Positions 17,322 to 25,314 of a DNA stretch of 64,000 nucleotides are shown in pieces. The stretch lies in contig NZ_MSPP01000001.1 of NCBI RefSeq assembly GCF_002150005.2, positions 124,001 to 188,000 of the forward strand, read 5' to 3'. The stretch comes from Marivivens niveibacter. GTDB lineage: Bacteria > Pseudomonadota > Alphaproteobacteria > Rhodobacterales > Rhodobacteraceae. A program made the translations under genes and the position numbers. The first letter of the stretch is position 1. Each line of letters starts with the position of its first letter. The notes under the pieces are model-generated. The model ran no database searches and was not told the DNA's origin. It saw nothing but the letters and a program-made list of their open reading frames with translations.

Positions 17322-18044
17322 ATGGCATCCAAAGTTCGACTGTATGTAGATCATCCCCTGACCAAAGGGCAAACCGTCTCTCTGAATAAAGAGCAGGCGC
17401 ATTATTTATTTGGCGTCATGCGCCTGACCGAAGGCACGGTTTTATCCTTGTTTAACGGCTCCGATGGGGAATGGGACGCCGAGGTTGTGTCCGCTGGCAA
17501 ACGCGCAGGCGAATTGGTTTGCGCGGATCAGACCAAACCGCTGCAATTGCCGCCTGATATCTGGCTGGTTTTCGCGCCGATCAAAAAGGATCGCACCGAT
17601 TTTATCGTGGAAAAGGCGACCGAATTGGGCGCCGCGCGGATTGTACCGATGCAGACCGAATTCACGAATTCGGGGCGGATCAATCAGGAACGTCTGCAGG
17701 CCCATGCGTTAGAGGCGGCAGAACAATGCGGCGGCACCTATGTGCCCGAGGTCGCCGATCTGGTGAAATTCACCCGACTGATCGACGATTGGGATCACAG
17801 CCGCCAGATCATGTTCTGTGACGAATCCCTTGTCGGCGCAGCCGAGGCACTGGGTGACGTCAAAGGTGGCCCTTGGGCGATTTTCATCGGGCCAGAGGGT
17901 GGATTTTCCGACGCAGAACGCGCGCGTCTGAACGGAATGGACTGCGCCCGCGCTGTATCATTGGGCCCGCGCATTTTGCGCGCGGACACGGCGGCTGTGG
18001 CGGCATTGACGGTTTGGCAACAGCAGTTGGGCGATTGGGAATGA
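17322..18044 (+). CDS. rsmE: 16S rRNA (uracil-1498-N3)-methyltransferase
   Basis: RsmE methylates U1498 of 16S rRNA and is a SPOUT-class enzyme. The 240-residue product starts with a PUA-like domain (VRLYVDHPLTKGQTV) and ends with the SPOUT knot: IFIGPEGGFSDAE and LGPRILRADTAAVAAL, the family's SAM-binding loops. The start at 17322 is fixed by the conserved N-terminus. The 3' end overlaps the GNAT gene by 4 bp (ATGA). Confidence 0.95.
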   Translation: MASKVRLYVDHPLTKGQTVSLNKEQAHYLFGVMRLTEGTVLSLFNGSDGEWDAEVVSAGKRAGELVCADQTKPLQLPPDIWLVFAPIKKDRTDFIVEKATELGAARIVPMQTEFTNSGRINQERLQAHALEAAEQCGGTYVPEVADLVKFTRLIDDWDHSRQIMFCDESLVGAAEALGDVKGGPWAIFIGPEGGFSDAERARLNGMDCARAVSLGPRILRADTAAVAALTVWQQQLGDWE

Positions 18045-18856
18045 CCCGCGCCACGCAGGCCGATCTGCCCGAGGTGATCGATTTTCTGAAACGCGATATT
18101 TGTCGGTCGATGTTCGCGCTTTCCAATCTGGATCGGCTCGGACTGGACGGGGCGGGCAAATATGGCACGTCCTGTTGGATTCGCCGTTCGGGCGGGGACA
18201 TCACTGACGTTTTGTCGATCACAAATAATGGGATCGTGATGCCTCAGTGTCCGACCGAACCGATTATTGCCCCGATTTTCGGACGCAAAGTCGCGGGCTT
18301 TGTCGGGCCAGCGGAACAGTGCCGCCCGCTGATGGACCTGCTGAAAATCGACGGGCCCATCAACGTTGATCGGGACGAACCGCAGTTTGAATTGGCCCGC
18401 GCCGATCTGATCGTGCCTGACGCGGGCGGTGAACTAATCCCATTCCGCGATGCGCCACGCGATCTGATGATCCAGTGGCTCACCCAATATTCGCAAGAGG
18501 CGATCGGCATGACCGCCCAAGACGCCGCAAATTCGGCCGCTGCTGCGGTTGATGGTATTGCGGCTGATCCCGAGCAATGGGTGCTGGTTGTTGATGGTGT
18601 CCCTGTCGCGAAAACAGGGTTTAACGCTGATTTCGATGGTGTAGCGCAAATCGGCGGAGTCTTTACGCCGCCCGAACATCGTGGCCGCGGATATGCCCGC
18701 CGCGCGGTGGCGATGCATTTGGCTCAAGCCGCCGAATTTTCGCGGTTCACCCTATTTGCCGCCAGCGATACCGCCGCGCGGGTCTATAAATCCATCGGGT
18801 TCAAACGCATCGGCGATTGGACGTTGTGCCTGTATCGGAGTCCAATCGATGTCTAA
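18041..18856 (+). CDS. GNAT-family N-acetyltransferase
   Basis: The 271-residue protein has a C-terminal GNAT domain with the acetyl-CoA loop (TPPEHRGRGYARRAV, about residues 208-222) and the closing YKSIGFKRIGDW motif. The N-terminal half looks like a divergent GNAT or substrate domain. It overlaps rsmE by 4 bp and the next gene by 8 bp, so it is in a tight operon rsmE-GNAT-membrane protein. The substrate is unknown. Confidence 0.82.
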   Translation: MTRATQADLPEVIDFLKRDICRSMFALSNLDRLGLDGAGKYGTSCWIRRSGGDITDVLSITNNGIVMPQCPTEPIIAPIFGRKVAGFVGPAEQCRPLMDLLKIDGPINVDRDEPQFELARADLIVPDAGGELIPFRDAPRDLMIQWLTQYSQEAIGMTAQDAANSAAAAVDGIAADPEQWVLVVDGVPVAKTGFNADFDGVAQIGGVFTPPEHRGRGYARRAVAMHLAQAAEFSRFTLFAASDTAARVYKSIGFKRIGDWTLCLYRSPIDV

Positions 18857-19400
18857 TTTCCTACGCCCCGAAGCCGTCCGCACCATAAAACGCTGGACCC
18901 AAGCAATTGTCGGCGTCGCGGTCACGGTGTTTGGCTTGTGGGTTTTCGTGTCCACCTTTGGATTCGTAAAATGGTTCGGCGCGGGCGTTGCCGTTTTGGG
19001 GCTGTCGATCATGATCGAAGGCACCCGCCGCGCGCGTCTGGCTGCGCGGATGGGATCAGAAATCGGCGTCGGCATGGTCGATATCGATGAACGCCAGATC
19101 AGTTGGCTGACCGCCGAATGGGGCGGTGCGGTATCGATCGATCAACTGGCCAGCGTTGCCATTCGCATCGACGAAAATGACGATATGTTTTGGCAACTGA
19201 CCCAAAAAGACGGCGAACGTCTGACGATCCCAGCTAATGCGACAGGCGCCGAAGAAATCATGGACGCTTTATCTGCGCTGCCGTCGCTGAACTATGATGC
19301 GGCGGTTTCGGCCATCAATTCCAAAGGCGCGGGTGTTTATGTGCTTTGGCGAACACCTATTCCGCATAACGAAATCCGTGGTCCCCGTCCCTTGACTTGA
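18849..19400 (+). CDS. Two-helix membrane protein, unknown
   Basis: The 183-residue product has two closely spaced membrane helices (about residues 17-38 and 42-60) and a soluble C-terminal domain of about 110 residues containing GMVDIDERQISWLT and NDDMFWQLTQKDG. The soluble part resembles PH-like domains in length and strand pattern, but I cannot confirm that. It overlaps the GNAT gene by 8 bp and precedes gshA by 57 nt. Confidence 0.65.
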   Translation: MSNFLRPEAVRTIKRWTQAIVGVAVTVFGLWVFVSTFGFVKWFGAGVAVLGLSIMIEGTRRARLAARMGSEIGVGMVDIDERQISWLTAEWGGAVSIDQLASVAIRIDENDDMFWQLTQKDGERLTIPANATGAEEIMDALSALPSLNYDAAVSAINSKGAGVYVLWRTPIPHNEIRGPRPLT

Positions 19401-19457
19401 CCCGCTAACAGGTCCACCTCATGAGCTTAAGACTTTGTAACTAGATCGAGGCCATCT

Positions 19458-20828
19458 ATGTCCATTCCACAATCCGGCGGAGGCCCGATCGAGCGGCACG
19501 AACAACTGGCCGAATATTTGGCGGCTGGCTGCAAACCCGCAGAAGATTGGCGCATCGGCACCGAACACGAAAAATTCGGATATTGCCGCGACACGCTGAA
19601 CCCGATCCCATACGAAGGCCCGCGTTCCGTTCTGGCGGTACTAGAGGGTTTGCGCGATCGTTTCGGCTGGGCCCCTGTGACCGAGGCCGGCAAATTGATC
19701 GGTCTGGAAAAAGACGGCGCAAACGTCAGTCTGGAACCAGGTGGTCAGCTGGAATTGTCTGGTGCGCCGCTGGAAACCATCCACCAAACCTGCGACGAGG
19801 TGAACACACACCTGCGCGAAGTCCGCGAAATTGCGGACAAGATTGGTGTTGGGTTCATTGGTCTGGGTGCTGCCCCGATCTGGAACCACGAACAAATGCC
19901 GGTCATGCCAAAGGGCCGCTATTCCCTGATGACCGACTACATGGACCGCGTTGGGACCTCGGGCAAATCGATGATGTACCGCACCTGTACCGTTCAGGTG
20001 AATCTGGATTTCGGTTCGGAATCCGACATGGTCAAAAAATTCCGTACCGCACTGGCGTTGCAGCCTGTTGCGACGGCTCTGTTCGCGAATTCGCCGTTCT
20101 TTGATGGCAAACCGAACGGGCACAAATCGTGGCGCAGCCGCGTTTGGCGTCATTTGGATGATAGCCGCACAGGCATGTTGCCGTTCGTGTTTGAGGACGG
20201 AATGGGGTTTGAACGCTATGTCGATTATGCCTTGGATGTGCCGATGTATTTCGTCTACCGCGACGGCAAATACATCAATGCGCTGGGCCAATCGTTCCGC
20301 GATTTCCTAAAGGGCGAACTGCCCGCGCTACCTGGTGAAAAGCCGACCCTGTCAGACTGGGCCGACCACCTGACCACGATCTTCCCCGAGGCGCGGATCA
20401 AGAAATTCATGGAAATGCGCGGCGCTGATGGCGGCCCGTGGCGTCGTTTGTGCGCTCTGCCTGCGTTCTGGGTCGGCCTGATGTATGATGGATCGGCGCT
20501 GGATGCTGCGTGGGATCTGGCCAAAGGCTGGGATACAGAAACCCGCGAAGGTCTGCGCGTTGCCGCATCAGTCGATGGTTTGGCTGGCGAATTTGGCGGC
20601 TTGAAGCTAATGGACATCGCGCGCGAGGCGGTATCCATCGCCGATAGTGGCCTAAAGGCCCGCGGCAAAGAGGGTGCAGGCGGCATGGTCCCTGATGAAA
20701 CCCATTTCCTGAACGCGCTGAAAGACAGCATTGAAACAGGCCAGACGCCTGCGGATGAATTGCTGGAACGCTATAATGGTGACTGGGGCGGCGATCTGAC
20801 CCGCATCTACGGCGAATTCAGCTACTAA
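19458..20828 (+). CDS. gshA: Glutamate-cysteine ligase (plastid/proteobacterial type)
   Basis: The enzyme catalyses the first, rate-limiting step of glutathione synthesis. The 456-residue product belongs to the GCS2 plastid/alphaproteobacterial class, seen in WRIGTEHEKFGY (residues 31-42), LEPGGQLELSGAPL and MMYRTCTVQVNLDF. Plant enzymes of this class are redox-regulated by disulfides; whether the Cys residues here serve that role is not clear. It follows the membrane protein gene by 57 nt, and a bidirectional terminator follows at once. Confidence 0.96.
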   Translation: MSIPQSGGGPIERHEQLAEYLAAGCKPAEDWRIGTEHEKFGYCRDTLNPIPYEGPRSVLAVLEGLRDRFGWAPVTEAGKLIGLEKDGANVSLEPGGQLELSGAPLETIHQTCDEVNTHLREVREIADKIGVGFIGLGAAPIWNHEQMPVMPKGRYSLMTDYMDRVGTSGKSMMYRTCTVQVNLDFGSESDMVKKFRTALALQPVATALFANSPFFDGKPNGHKSWRSRVWRHLDDSRTGMLPFVFEDGMGFERYVDYALDVPMYFVYRDGKYINALGQSFRDFLKGELPALPGEKPTLSDWADHLTTIFPEARIKKFMEMRGADGGPWRRLCALPAFWVGLMYDGSALDAAWDLAKGWDTETREGLRVAASVDGLAGEFGGLKLMDIAREAVSIADSGLKARGKEGAGGMVPDETHFLNALKDSIETGQTPADELLERYNGDWGGDLTRIYGEFSY

Positions 20829-20830
20829 AG

Positions 20831-20868
20831 AAAAAGGCGCCCTTTGCGGCGCCTTTTGTTATTTTTTG
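20831..20868. terminator. Bidirectional terminator between gshA and plsY
   Basis: AAAAGGCGCC (20832-20841) pairs perfectly with GGCGCCTTTT (20848-20857) around a 6-nt loop, giving a T run on both strands. It is the only convergent junction in the window with a clear intrinsic terminator. On the minus strand the plsY stop (20859-20861) comes just before the stem. Confidence 0.88.
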
Positions 20869-21464
20869 CCAATCTTGCTTTCTGTACCGGCCCGTAGGCG
20901 GCGGATGTTTTCGGCGTGTCGCCAGTAGATCAGCACCGCCAGAACAATGCAAAATCCGAACAAATGGCCGTATCCCAAAAACACCGCATATACGGCGGAC
21001 ATGCCCGCAGCCAGCAGTGCAGAGAGCGACGAATAGCGGCTGACAACGGCGGTGATCAGCCATGTTGCGCAGACGGCCAAACCGACAGGCCAGGCAATCG
21101 CCAGCATGATCCCGATGAATGTCGCAACGCCTTTGCCGCCTTTGAATTTCAGCCAAACGGGGAAACAGTGGCCGATGAATGCGAAAAGACCCGCGATGAT
21201 CGCAGCGTCTTGGCCCGCAATGGCGCGGGCGATCAGCACGGCGACTGCGCCTTTGCCGCCGTCCAGCAATAGGGTTGCGGCTGCGGCCTTTTTATTGCCA
21301 GTGCGCAGGACGTTGGTCGCGCCGATGTTGCCCGACCCGATTTTGCGCAGATCGCCCAAATTCAGAACCCGCGCCAGTAGGATGCCAAACGGGATGGACC
21401 CCAGCAGGTAACCGATGCTGGCCCATGCGACGGCGGTGGTGATGTCGGTTGCGAAGATGGTCAT
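20859..21464 (-). CDS. plsY: Glycerol-3-phosphate acyltransferase PlsY
   Basis: PlsY transfers acyl from acyl-phosphate to glycerol-3-phosphate, the first step of phospholipid synthesis. The 201-residue integral membrane protein has the three conserved loops: GSIPFG (near residue 22), the GSGNIGATNVLR motif and the KGGKGVAT loop. ATG at 21464 has AAGGGAGG 5 nt upstream. It follows the dihydroorotase homologue after 11 nt in the leftward pyrB unit. Confidence 0.95.
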   Translation of the reverse strand: MTIFATDITTAVAWASIGYLLGSIPFGILLARVLNLGDLRKIGSGNIGATNVLRTGNKKAAAATLLLDGGKGAVAVLIARAIAGQDAAIIAGLFAFIGHCFPVWLKFKGGKGVATFIGIMLAIAWPVGLAVCATWLITAVVSRYSSLSALLAAGMSAVYAVFLGYGHLFGFCIVLAVLIYWRHAENIRRLRAGTESKIGKK

Positions 21465-21475
21465 TGCGGCCTCCC

Positions 21476-22744
21476 TTAGACGCGGCGCCCAGCGACCCAC
21501 GTTCCGGCAACGGTGCCTTGCATCCGCGCGCCATCAAAGGGGGTGTTTTTCGATTTCGATTTCAGTTTGAAACGGTCCAAAACGAATGGCGCATCCGGAT
21601 CGAACAGCACCAGATCGGCAGGGGCCTCAACGGCAATGGTGCCGCCGTCGATGCCAAACCGCTGCGCAGGGTTGTAGGACATCGCACGGAACAGTTGCGG
21701 CAGCGTCATCTGGCCCGCATGGTACAGACGCAGGGACGCAGGCAGCAGGGTTTCCAGACCAACAGCGCCGCTTGCCGCTTGTTCGAATGGCAGGCGTTTG
21801 GATTCTTCGTCCTGCGGGGTGTGCATCGAACAGATGATGTCGATCAGGCCGCTGGCAACGGCATCGATCACCGCGTTACGGTCGTCTTCGCTGCGCAGAG
21901 GCGGTTTCACCTTAAAGAACGTGCGGTAATCCGCGACATCGAATTCGTTCAGTGTCAGGTGGTGGATGCCGACGCCTGCGGTGATGTCCAGCCCGTTGTT
22001 TTTCGCGCGTTCCAGCGCGGGCAGGGCACGGGCGGTGGTCACTTGATCCACGTGGTATTTCGCGCCTGTCATTTCCAGCAGAGCAATATCACGGTCCAGC
22101 CCCATCCGTTCGGCCATTGGGCTAACTCCCGGCAAACCGCGCAGCGACGCAAATTTGCCCGAGGTCACAGCCGCACCAGCCGACAGGGTGGGTTCCTGAA
22201 TATGACCCACGACCAGCGCGTTTAGGCTGCGGGCGTAGGTCAGGGTGCGCGACATGATTTTGGTGTTTTCGATGACGCTCGACCCGTCGGAAAACGCAAT
22301 CGCGCCTGCGTCCAGTAGAAACCCGATTTCGGTCATTTCGCCGCCTTTGCGGCCCTTGGTCAGGGCAGCCATGTGGCGGACGTTGACTACGCTGTCTTCG
22401 GCTGCGCGGCGAGCAACGAATTCCAGCGTTTCGGGGGAATCGATGGTCGTGTCGGTGTCTGCGCGGGTCACGATGGTGGTCACGCCGCCCGCCGCCGCAG
22501 CGCGGCCCGCTGAGGCGTAGGATTCTTTGTGACGTTCGCCCGGTTCGCCCACCTTTACGCCAACGTCGATGATGCCCGGGGCCAGACACAGGCCGCCGCA
22601 GTCGATCACCTCGGTCGCGGTTGGCAGGTCGCCGCCTGTGTAGACGCCTGTGATTTTGCCGTCTGTGACAGCGATTGCGCCTGTGGTTTCGGTCAGCTCA
22701 GCCGGATCAATCAGCCGCGCGTTTTGGAACAGAATATCGGTCAT
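21476..22744 (-). CDS. Inactive dihydroorotase homologue (PyrC'-type)
   Basis: The 422-residue product has the amidohydrolase/dihydroorotase fold and the usual length, but its metal site is gone. Where active class I enzymes have an Asp-x-His-x-His plus substrate Arg, it reads IDVGVKVGEPG (residues 59-69), so both His and the Arg are missing. Where active enzymes have the catalytic Asp in a DHAPH-type motif, it reads SMHTPQDEESK (about 305). Pseudomonas has an inactive PyrC' that is needed to assemble its aspartate transcarbamoylase; Rhodobacter homologues look the same. It is cotranscribed with pyrB through a 36-residue peptide gene, which fits a structural role. A catalytic PyrC must lie elsewhere. 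Confidence 0.88.
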   Translation of the reverse strand: MTDILFQNARLIDPAELTETTGAIAVTDGKITGVYTGGDLPTATEVIDCGGLCLAPGIIDVGVKVGEPGERHKESYASAGRAAAAGGVTTIVTRADTDTTIDSPETLEFVARRAAEDSVVNVRHMAALTKGRKGGEMTEIGFLLDAGAIAFSDGSSVIENTKIMSRTLTYARSLNALVVGHIQEPTLSAGAAVTSGKFASLRGLPGVSPMAERMGLDRDIALLEMTGAKYHVDQVTTARALPALERAKNNGLDITAGVGIHHLTLNEFDVADYRTFFKVKPPLRSEDDRNAVIDAVASGLIDIICSMHTPQDEESKRLPFEQAASGAVGLETLLPASLRLYHAGQMTLPQLFRAMSYNPAQRFGIDGGTIAVEAPADLVLFDPDAPFVLDRFKLKSKSKNTPFDGARMQGTVAGTWVAGRRV

Positions 22745-22770
22745 TGCCGTCCTATATCATTTGCGCGGGA

Positions 22771-22881
22771 TCAGCCCGCGACCATCACCATTACGACGAC
22801 CAACAAGGCCATCACGATCAGGGCCGCCATGGCGACCATGCCGCTCATTCGGGCGTCGGATTTGGGTTTCTTGTCTGCCAT
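22771..22881 (-). CDS. 36-residue membrane peptide between pyrB and pyrC'
   Basis: The ORF encodes a Lys-rich head ([12 protein letters not shown]) followed by one strongly hydrophobic helix of Ala, Val, Met and Leu (about residues 15-35). Its ATG overlaps the pyrB stop by one base (TGATG) and the inactive dihydroorotase starts 26 nt after it. The reading frame, the coupling and the charged head plus membrane helix support a real gene. Function is unknown. A membrane anchor for the PyrB/PyrC' complex is a possible role, but that is speculation. Confidence 0.6.
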   Translation of the reverse strand: MADKKPKSDARMSGMVAMAALIVMALLVVVMVMVAG

Positions 22882-23840
22882 CAGACCGTTACCACCTGAC
22901 CAGCCGCGCGGCGTTCGCGCAGGTTGCGGGCCAGCAGGTCCATCGCGGCCATACGCACAGCGACACCCATTTCGACCTGAGTCTGGATCACCGAACGGTT
23001 GATGTCATCTGCGATTGATCCGTCGATTTCCACGCCGCGGTTCATTGGGCCGGGGTGCATGACGATGGCGTCATCTTTGGCATAGGACAGTTTTTCCGCG
23101 TCCAAACCATAGCGGTGGAAATATTCGCGTTCGGACGGGATGAACCCGCCGTCCATGCGTTCTTTTTGCAGACGTAGCATCATCACAACGTCCACGTCTT
23201 TTAGGCCTTCGCGCATGTCGTCGTACACCTCGACGCCGAGTTCTGACACTTCGGACGGCATCAGGGTTGGCGGCGCGATCAGGCGCACGCGGTTTTCCAT
23301 TTTGCCCAGTAGCATGATGTTGGACCGTGCCACGCGGCTGTGCGCGATGTCGCCGCAAATCGCGATAGACAGGCGGTGCAAACGGCCCTTGGCGCGGCGG
23401 ATTGTCAGGGCATCCAGCAACGCTTGGGTCGGGTGTTCGTGGCGGCCGTCGCCCGCGTTCAGGACAGCGCAGTTTACCTTTTGCGACAGCAGGCTGACCG
23501 CACCAGCGGACCCGTGGCGCACCACCAGAATATCGGGGTGCATTGCGTTCAGGGTCAGCGCGGTGTCGATCAGGGTTTCCCCCTTTTTCACCGAAGACGT
23601 CGCCATCGACATGTTCATCACATCCGCGCCCAGACGTTTTCCAGCCAATTCAAAGCTGGACTGAGTCCGCGTGGAATTTTCAAAGAACATGTTCACTTGG
23701 GTCATGCCCGCCAGAACATCCTTTGACTGGATGCCTTTGCGGTTTTGTTCGGCGTAATGGTCTGCCAAATCCAACAACGTTGTGATTTCGGTCGGATGCA
23801 GGTGTTCGATCCCCAAAAGATGGGCAGCGTTAAAGGTCAT
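22881..23840 (-). CDS. pyrB: Aspartate carbamoyltransferase catalytic subunit
   Basis: PyrB condenses carbamoyl phosphate with aspartate in pyrimidine synthesis. The 319-residue product has the carbamoyl-phosphate motif [13 protein letters not shown] (residues 53-65), the HPTQALLDA segment (about 135) and the aspartate-binding [11 protein letters not shown] near 265. ATG at 23840 has GGAG 7 nt upstream; the longer open frame is not coding. It leads a leftward unit pyrB, small peptide, inactive PyrC', plsY. No pyrI gene is present, as expected for a class A or B enzyme. Confidence 0.96.
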   Translation of the reverse strand: MTFNAAHLLGIEHLHPTEITTLLDLADHYAEQNRKGIQSKDVLAGMTQVNMFFENSTRTQSSFELAGKRLGADVMNMSMATSSVKKGETLIDTALTLNAMHPDILVVRHGSAGAVSLLSQKVNCAVLNAGDGRHEHPTQALLDALTIRRAKGRLHRLSIAICGDIAHSRVARSNIMLLGKMENRVRLIAPPTLMPSEVSELGVEVYDDMREGLKDVDVVMMLRLQKERMDGGFIPSEREYFHRYGLDAEKLSYAKDDAIVMHPGPMNRGVEIDGSIADDINRSVIQTQVEMGVAVRMAAMDLLARNLRERRAAGQVVTV

Positions 23841-23948
23841 TAGATGCTCCGGTCTGGCTGCGCCCTTATAGTCAGACGATGGGCCGCGCGGCAAGGCAGA
23901 GTCGATTGCCTCTGCACATCTGCGCGCAATCGGGCTAACATCTGGCCT

Positions 23949-24713
23949 ATGGATTCTGCTGTGGATTATTGGACGGCGCGGGCCCTGCTGGAATGGCAGG
24001 TGGAAATGGGCGCGGACGAGGCGATTTTGGATACGCCCGTCGACCGCTATGTTATTCCCGAACCTGTGGCCCCAACGCCCGCTGCCGCGAATATTCAGCA
24101 GCCCCCCACGGTTCCGATCAAGCCCGATATCGATCCAGTGGTCGAGGCGAAATCCGCCGCAGGTGGCGCGGGCACGATCGAGGCGCTGCGCAGCGCGATG
24201 GAATCGTTTGACCATTGCGAACTGAAAAAAGGAGCGCGGTCGTTTGTCTTTGCCGATGGCAACCCAGAGGCGCGTTTGATGATCGTGTCAGAGGCCCCGA
24301 ACCGCGACGAAGACCAGCAGGGCAAACCGATGGTTGGCCAGATCGGCGCGCTATTCGATAAAATGTTCGGCGCAATCGGGCTGGATCGTTCGGGCTTGTA
24401 TGTCGTGCCCGCGATCCCGTGGCGACCACCCGCGAACCGTGCGCCGTCCAAACGGGATCTGGAAATCATGGGCCCGTTTTTGCAGCGCCACATCGAATTG
24501 GTGCAGCCAGACGTGATCGTGTTGATGGGCAACTGTGCCTGTCAGGCGTTGATCGGGCAGGGCGGTATCACACGGTCACGCGGCAATTGGACCAAAGTGT
24601 TGGGCCGTGATGCCGTGCCGATGTGCGATCCGGATTACCTTATGTCTCGACCTGTCGCGAAACGTGATGCGTGGGCCGATCTTTTGTCGATCAAATCGAA
24701 ATTGGGTATCTGA
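23949..24713 (+). CDS. Uracil-DNA glycosylase family 4 homologue with altered active-site motifs
   Basis: The 254-residue protein has the family 4 layout: a variable N-terminal segment, the [17 protein letters not shown] entry, a middle [11 protein letters not shown] motif (157-167) and the ending [12 protein letters not shown]. Two hallmark motifs are changed. GEAPG is SEAPN (114-118), and the C-terminal HPxYLL is DPDYLM (227-232), losing the His. Only one Cys (90) remains of the N-terminal cluster ligands; C196, C198 and C226 lie later. It may be a low-activity, specialised or non-catalytic member. The gene is divergent from pyrB and shares one base (TGATG) with moaB. Confidence 0.75.
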   Translation: MDSAVDYWTARALLEWQVEMGADEAILDTPVDRYVIPEPVAPTPAAANIQQPPTVPIKPDIDPVVEAKSAAGGAGTIEALRSAMESFDHCELKKGARSFVFADGNPEARLMIVSEAPNRDEDQQGKPMVGQIGALFDKMFGAIGLDRSGLYVVPAIPWRPPANRAPSKRDLEIMGPFLQRHIELVQPDVIVLMGNCACQALIGQGGITRSRGNWTKVLGRDAVPMCDPDYLMSRPVAKRDAWADLLSIKSKLGI

Positions 24714-25240
24714 TGTCCCGCGAATTTATTCCCGTCCGCATTGCCGTTTTGACCGTCAGTGACACCCGCGGTTTGGCCGATGACAAATCAGGTGACACGC
24801 TGGTTCAGCGGATCACAGATGCGGGGCATTCTGTGGCGGATCGCAAAATTCTGCGCGATGACCGCGCGGCGATTGCGTCGCTGTTGCGGGCGTGGTGCGC
24901 GAACCCTGATATCGATGTGATCATTTCCACGGGCGGTACGGGCCTAACGGGCCGTGATGTCACGGTCGAAGCGCACCGCGATGTCTATGAAAAGGAAATC
25001 GACGCGTTTTCAACCGTCTTCACCATCGTTTCCATGCAGAAAATTGGCACCAGCGCCGTCCAGAGCCGCGCAACAGCGGGCGTGTCGAACGGCACATATC
25101 TGTTCGCATTGCCTGGTAGCACGGGCGCCTGCAAAGACGCGTGGGATGAAATTTTAGTCAAACAGCTCGATTATCGGCACATGCCTTGTAACTTTGTCGA
25201 GATTTTTCCGCGATTAGACGAACATAAACGACGGAAATAA
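24713..25240 (+). CDS. moaB: Molybdenum cofactor biosynthesis protein B
   Basis: The 175-residue product belongs to the MoaB/MogA family, which adenylylates molybdopterin. It shows VLTVSDTRGLADDKSGD at the N-terminus, the STGGTGLTGRDVT pterin-binding loop (about residues 76-88) and the ALPGSTGACKDAW motif near 136. It overlaps the UDG homologue by one base (TGATG), so the two are one transcript. No other moa genes are nearby. Confidence 0.92.
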   Translation: MSREFIPVRIAVLTVSDTRGLADDKSGDTLVQRITDAGHSVADRKILRDDRAAIASLLRAWCANPDIDVIISTGGTGLTGRDVTVEAHRDVYEKEIDAFSTVFTIVSMQKIGTSAVQSRATAGVSNGTYLFALPGSTGACKDAWDEILVKQLDYRHMPCNFVEIFPRLDEHKRRK

Positions 25241-25268
25241 CAAAACCGCGCGTTACATATCCCATTAG

Positions 25269-25294
25269 GCGCAATTTGCGCTGGTTTTAAAACC
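25269..25294. promoter_or_regulatory. Two palindromes before the RND operon
   Basis: GCGCAATTTGCGC (25269-25281) and the perfect 12-bp palindrome GGTTTTAAAACC (25283-25294) lie side by side between moaB and the efflux operon. They could be an operator for a TetR-like repressor of the pump, or the first could fold as a weak terminator of moaB (a 5-bp stem then TGGTTTT). I cannot tell which. Confidence 0.4.
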
Positions 25295-25314
25295 TTTTCA
25301 CAGGGGGCGAACCC

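Noticed and set aside
19421-19444. Seven-codon ORF MSLRLCN just before gshA, considered as a cysteine leader
   Set aside because: Only one Cys codon, no stem structure that could compete, and such short ORFs arise by chance.
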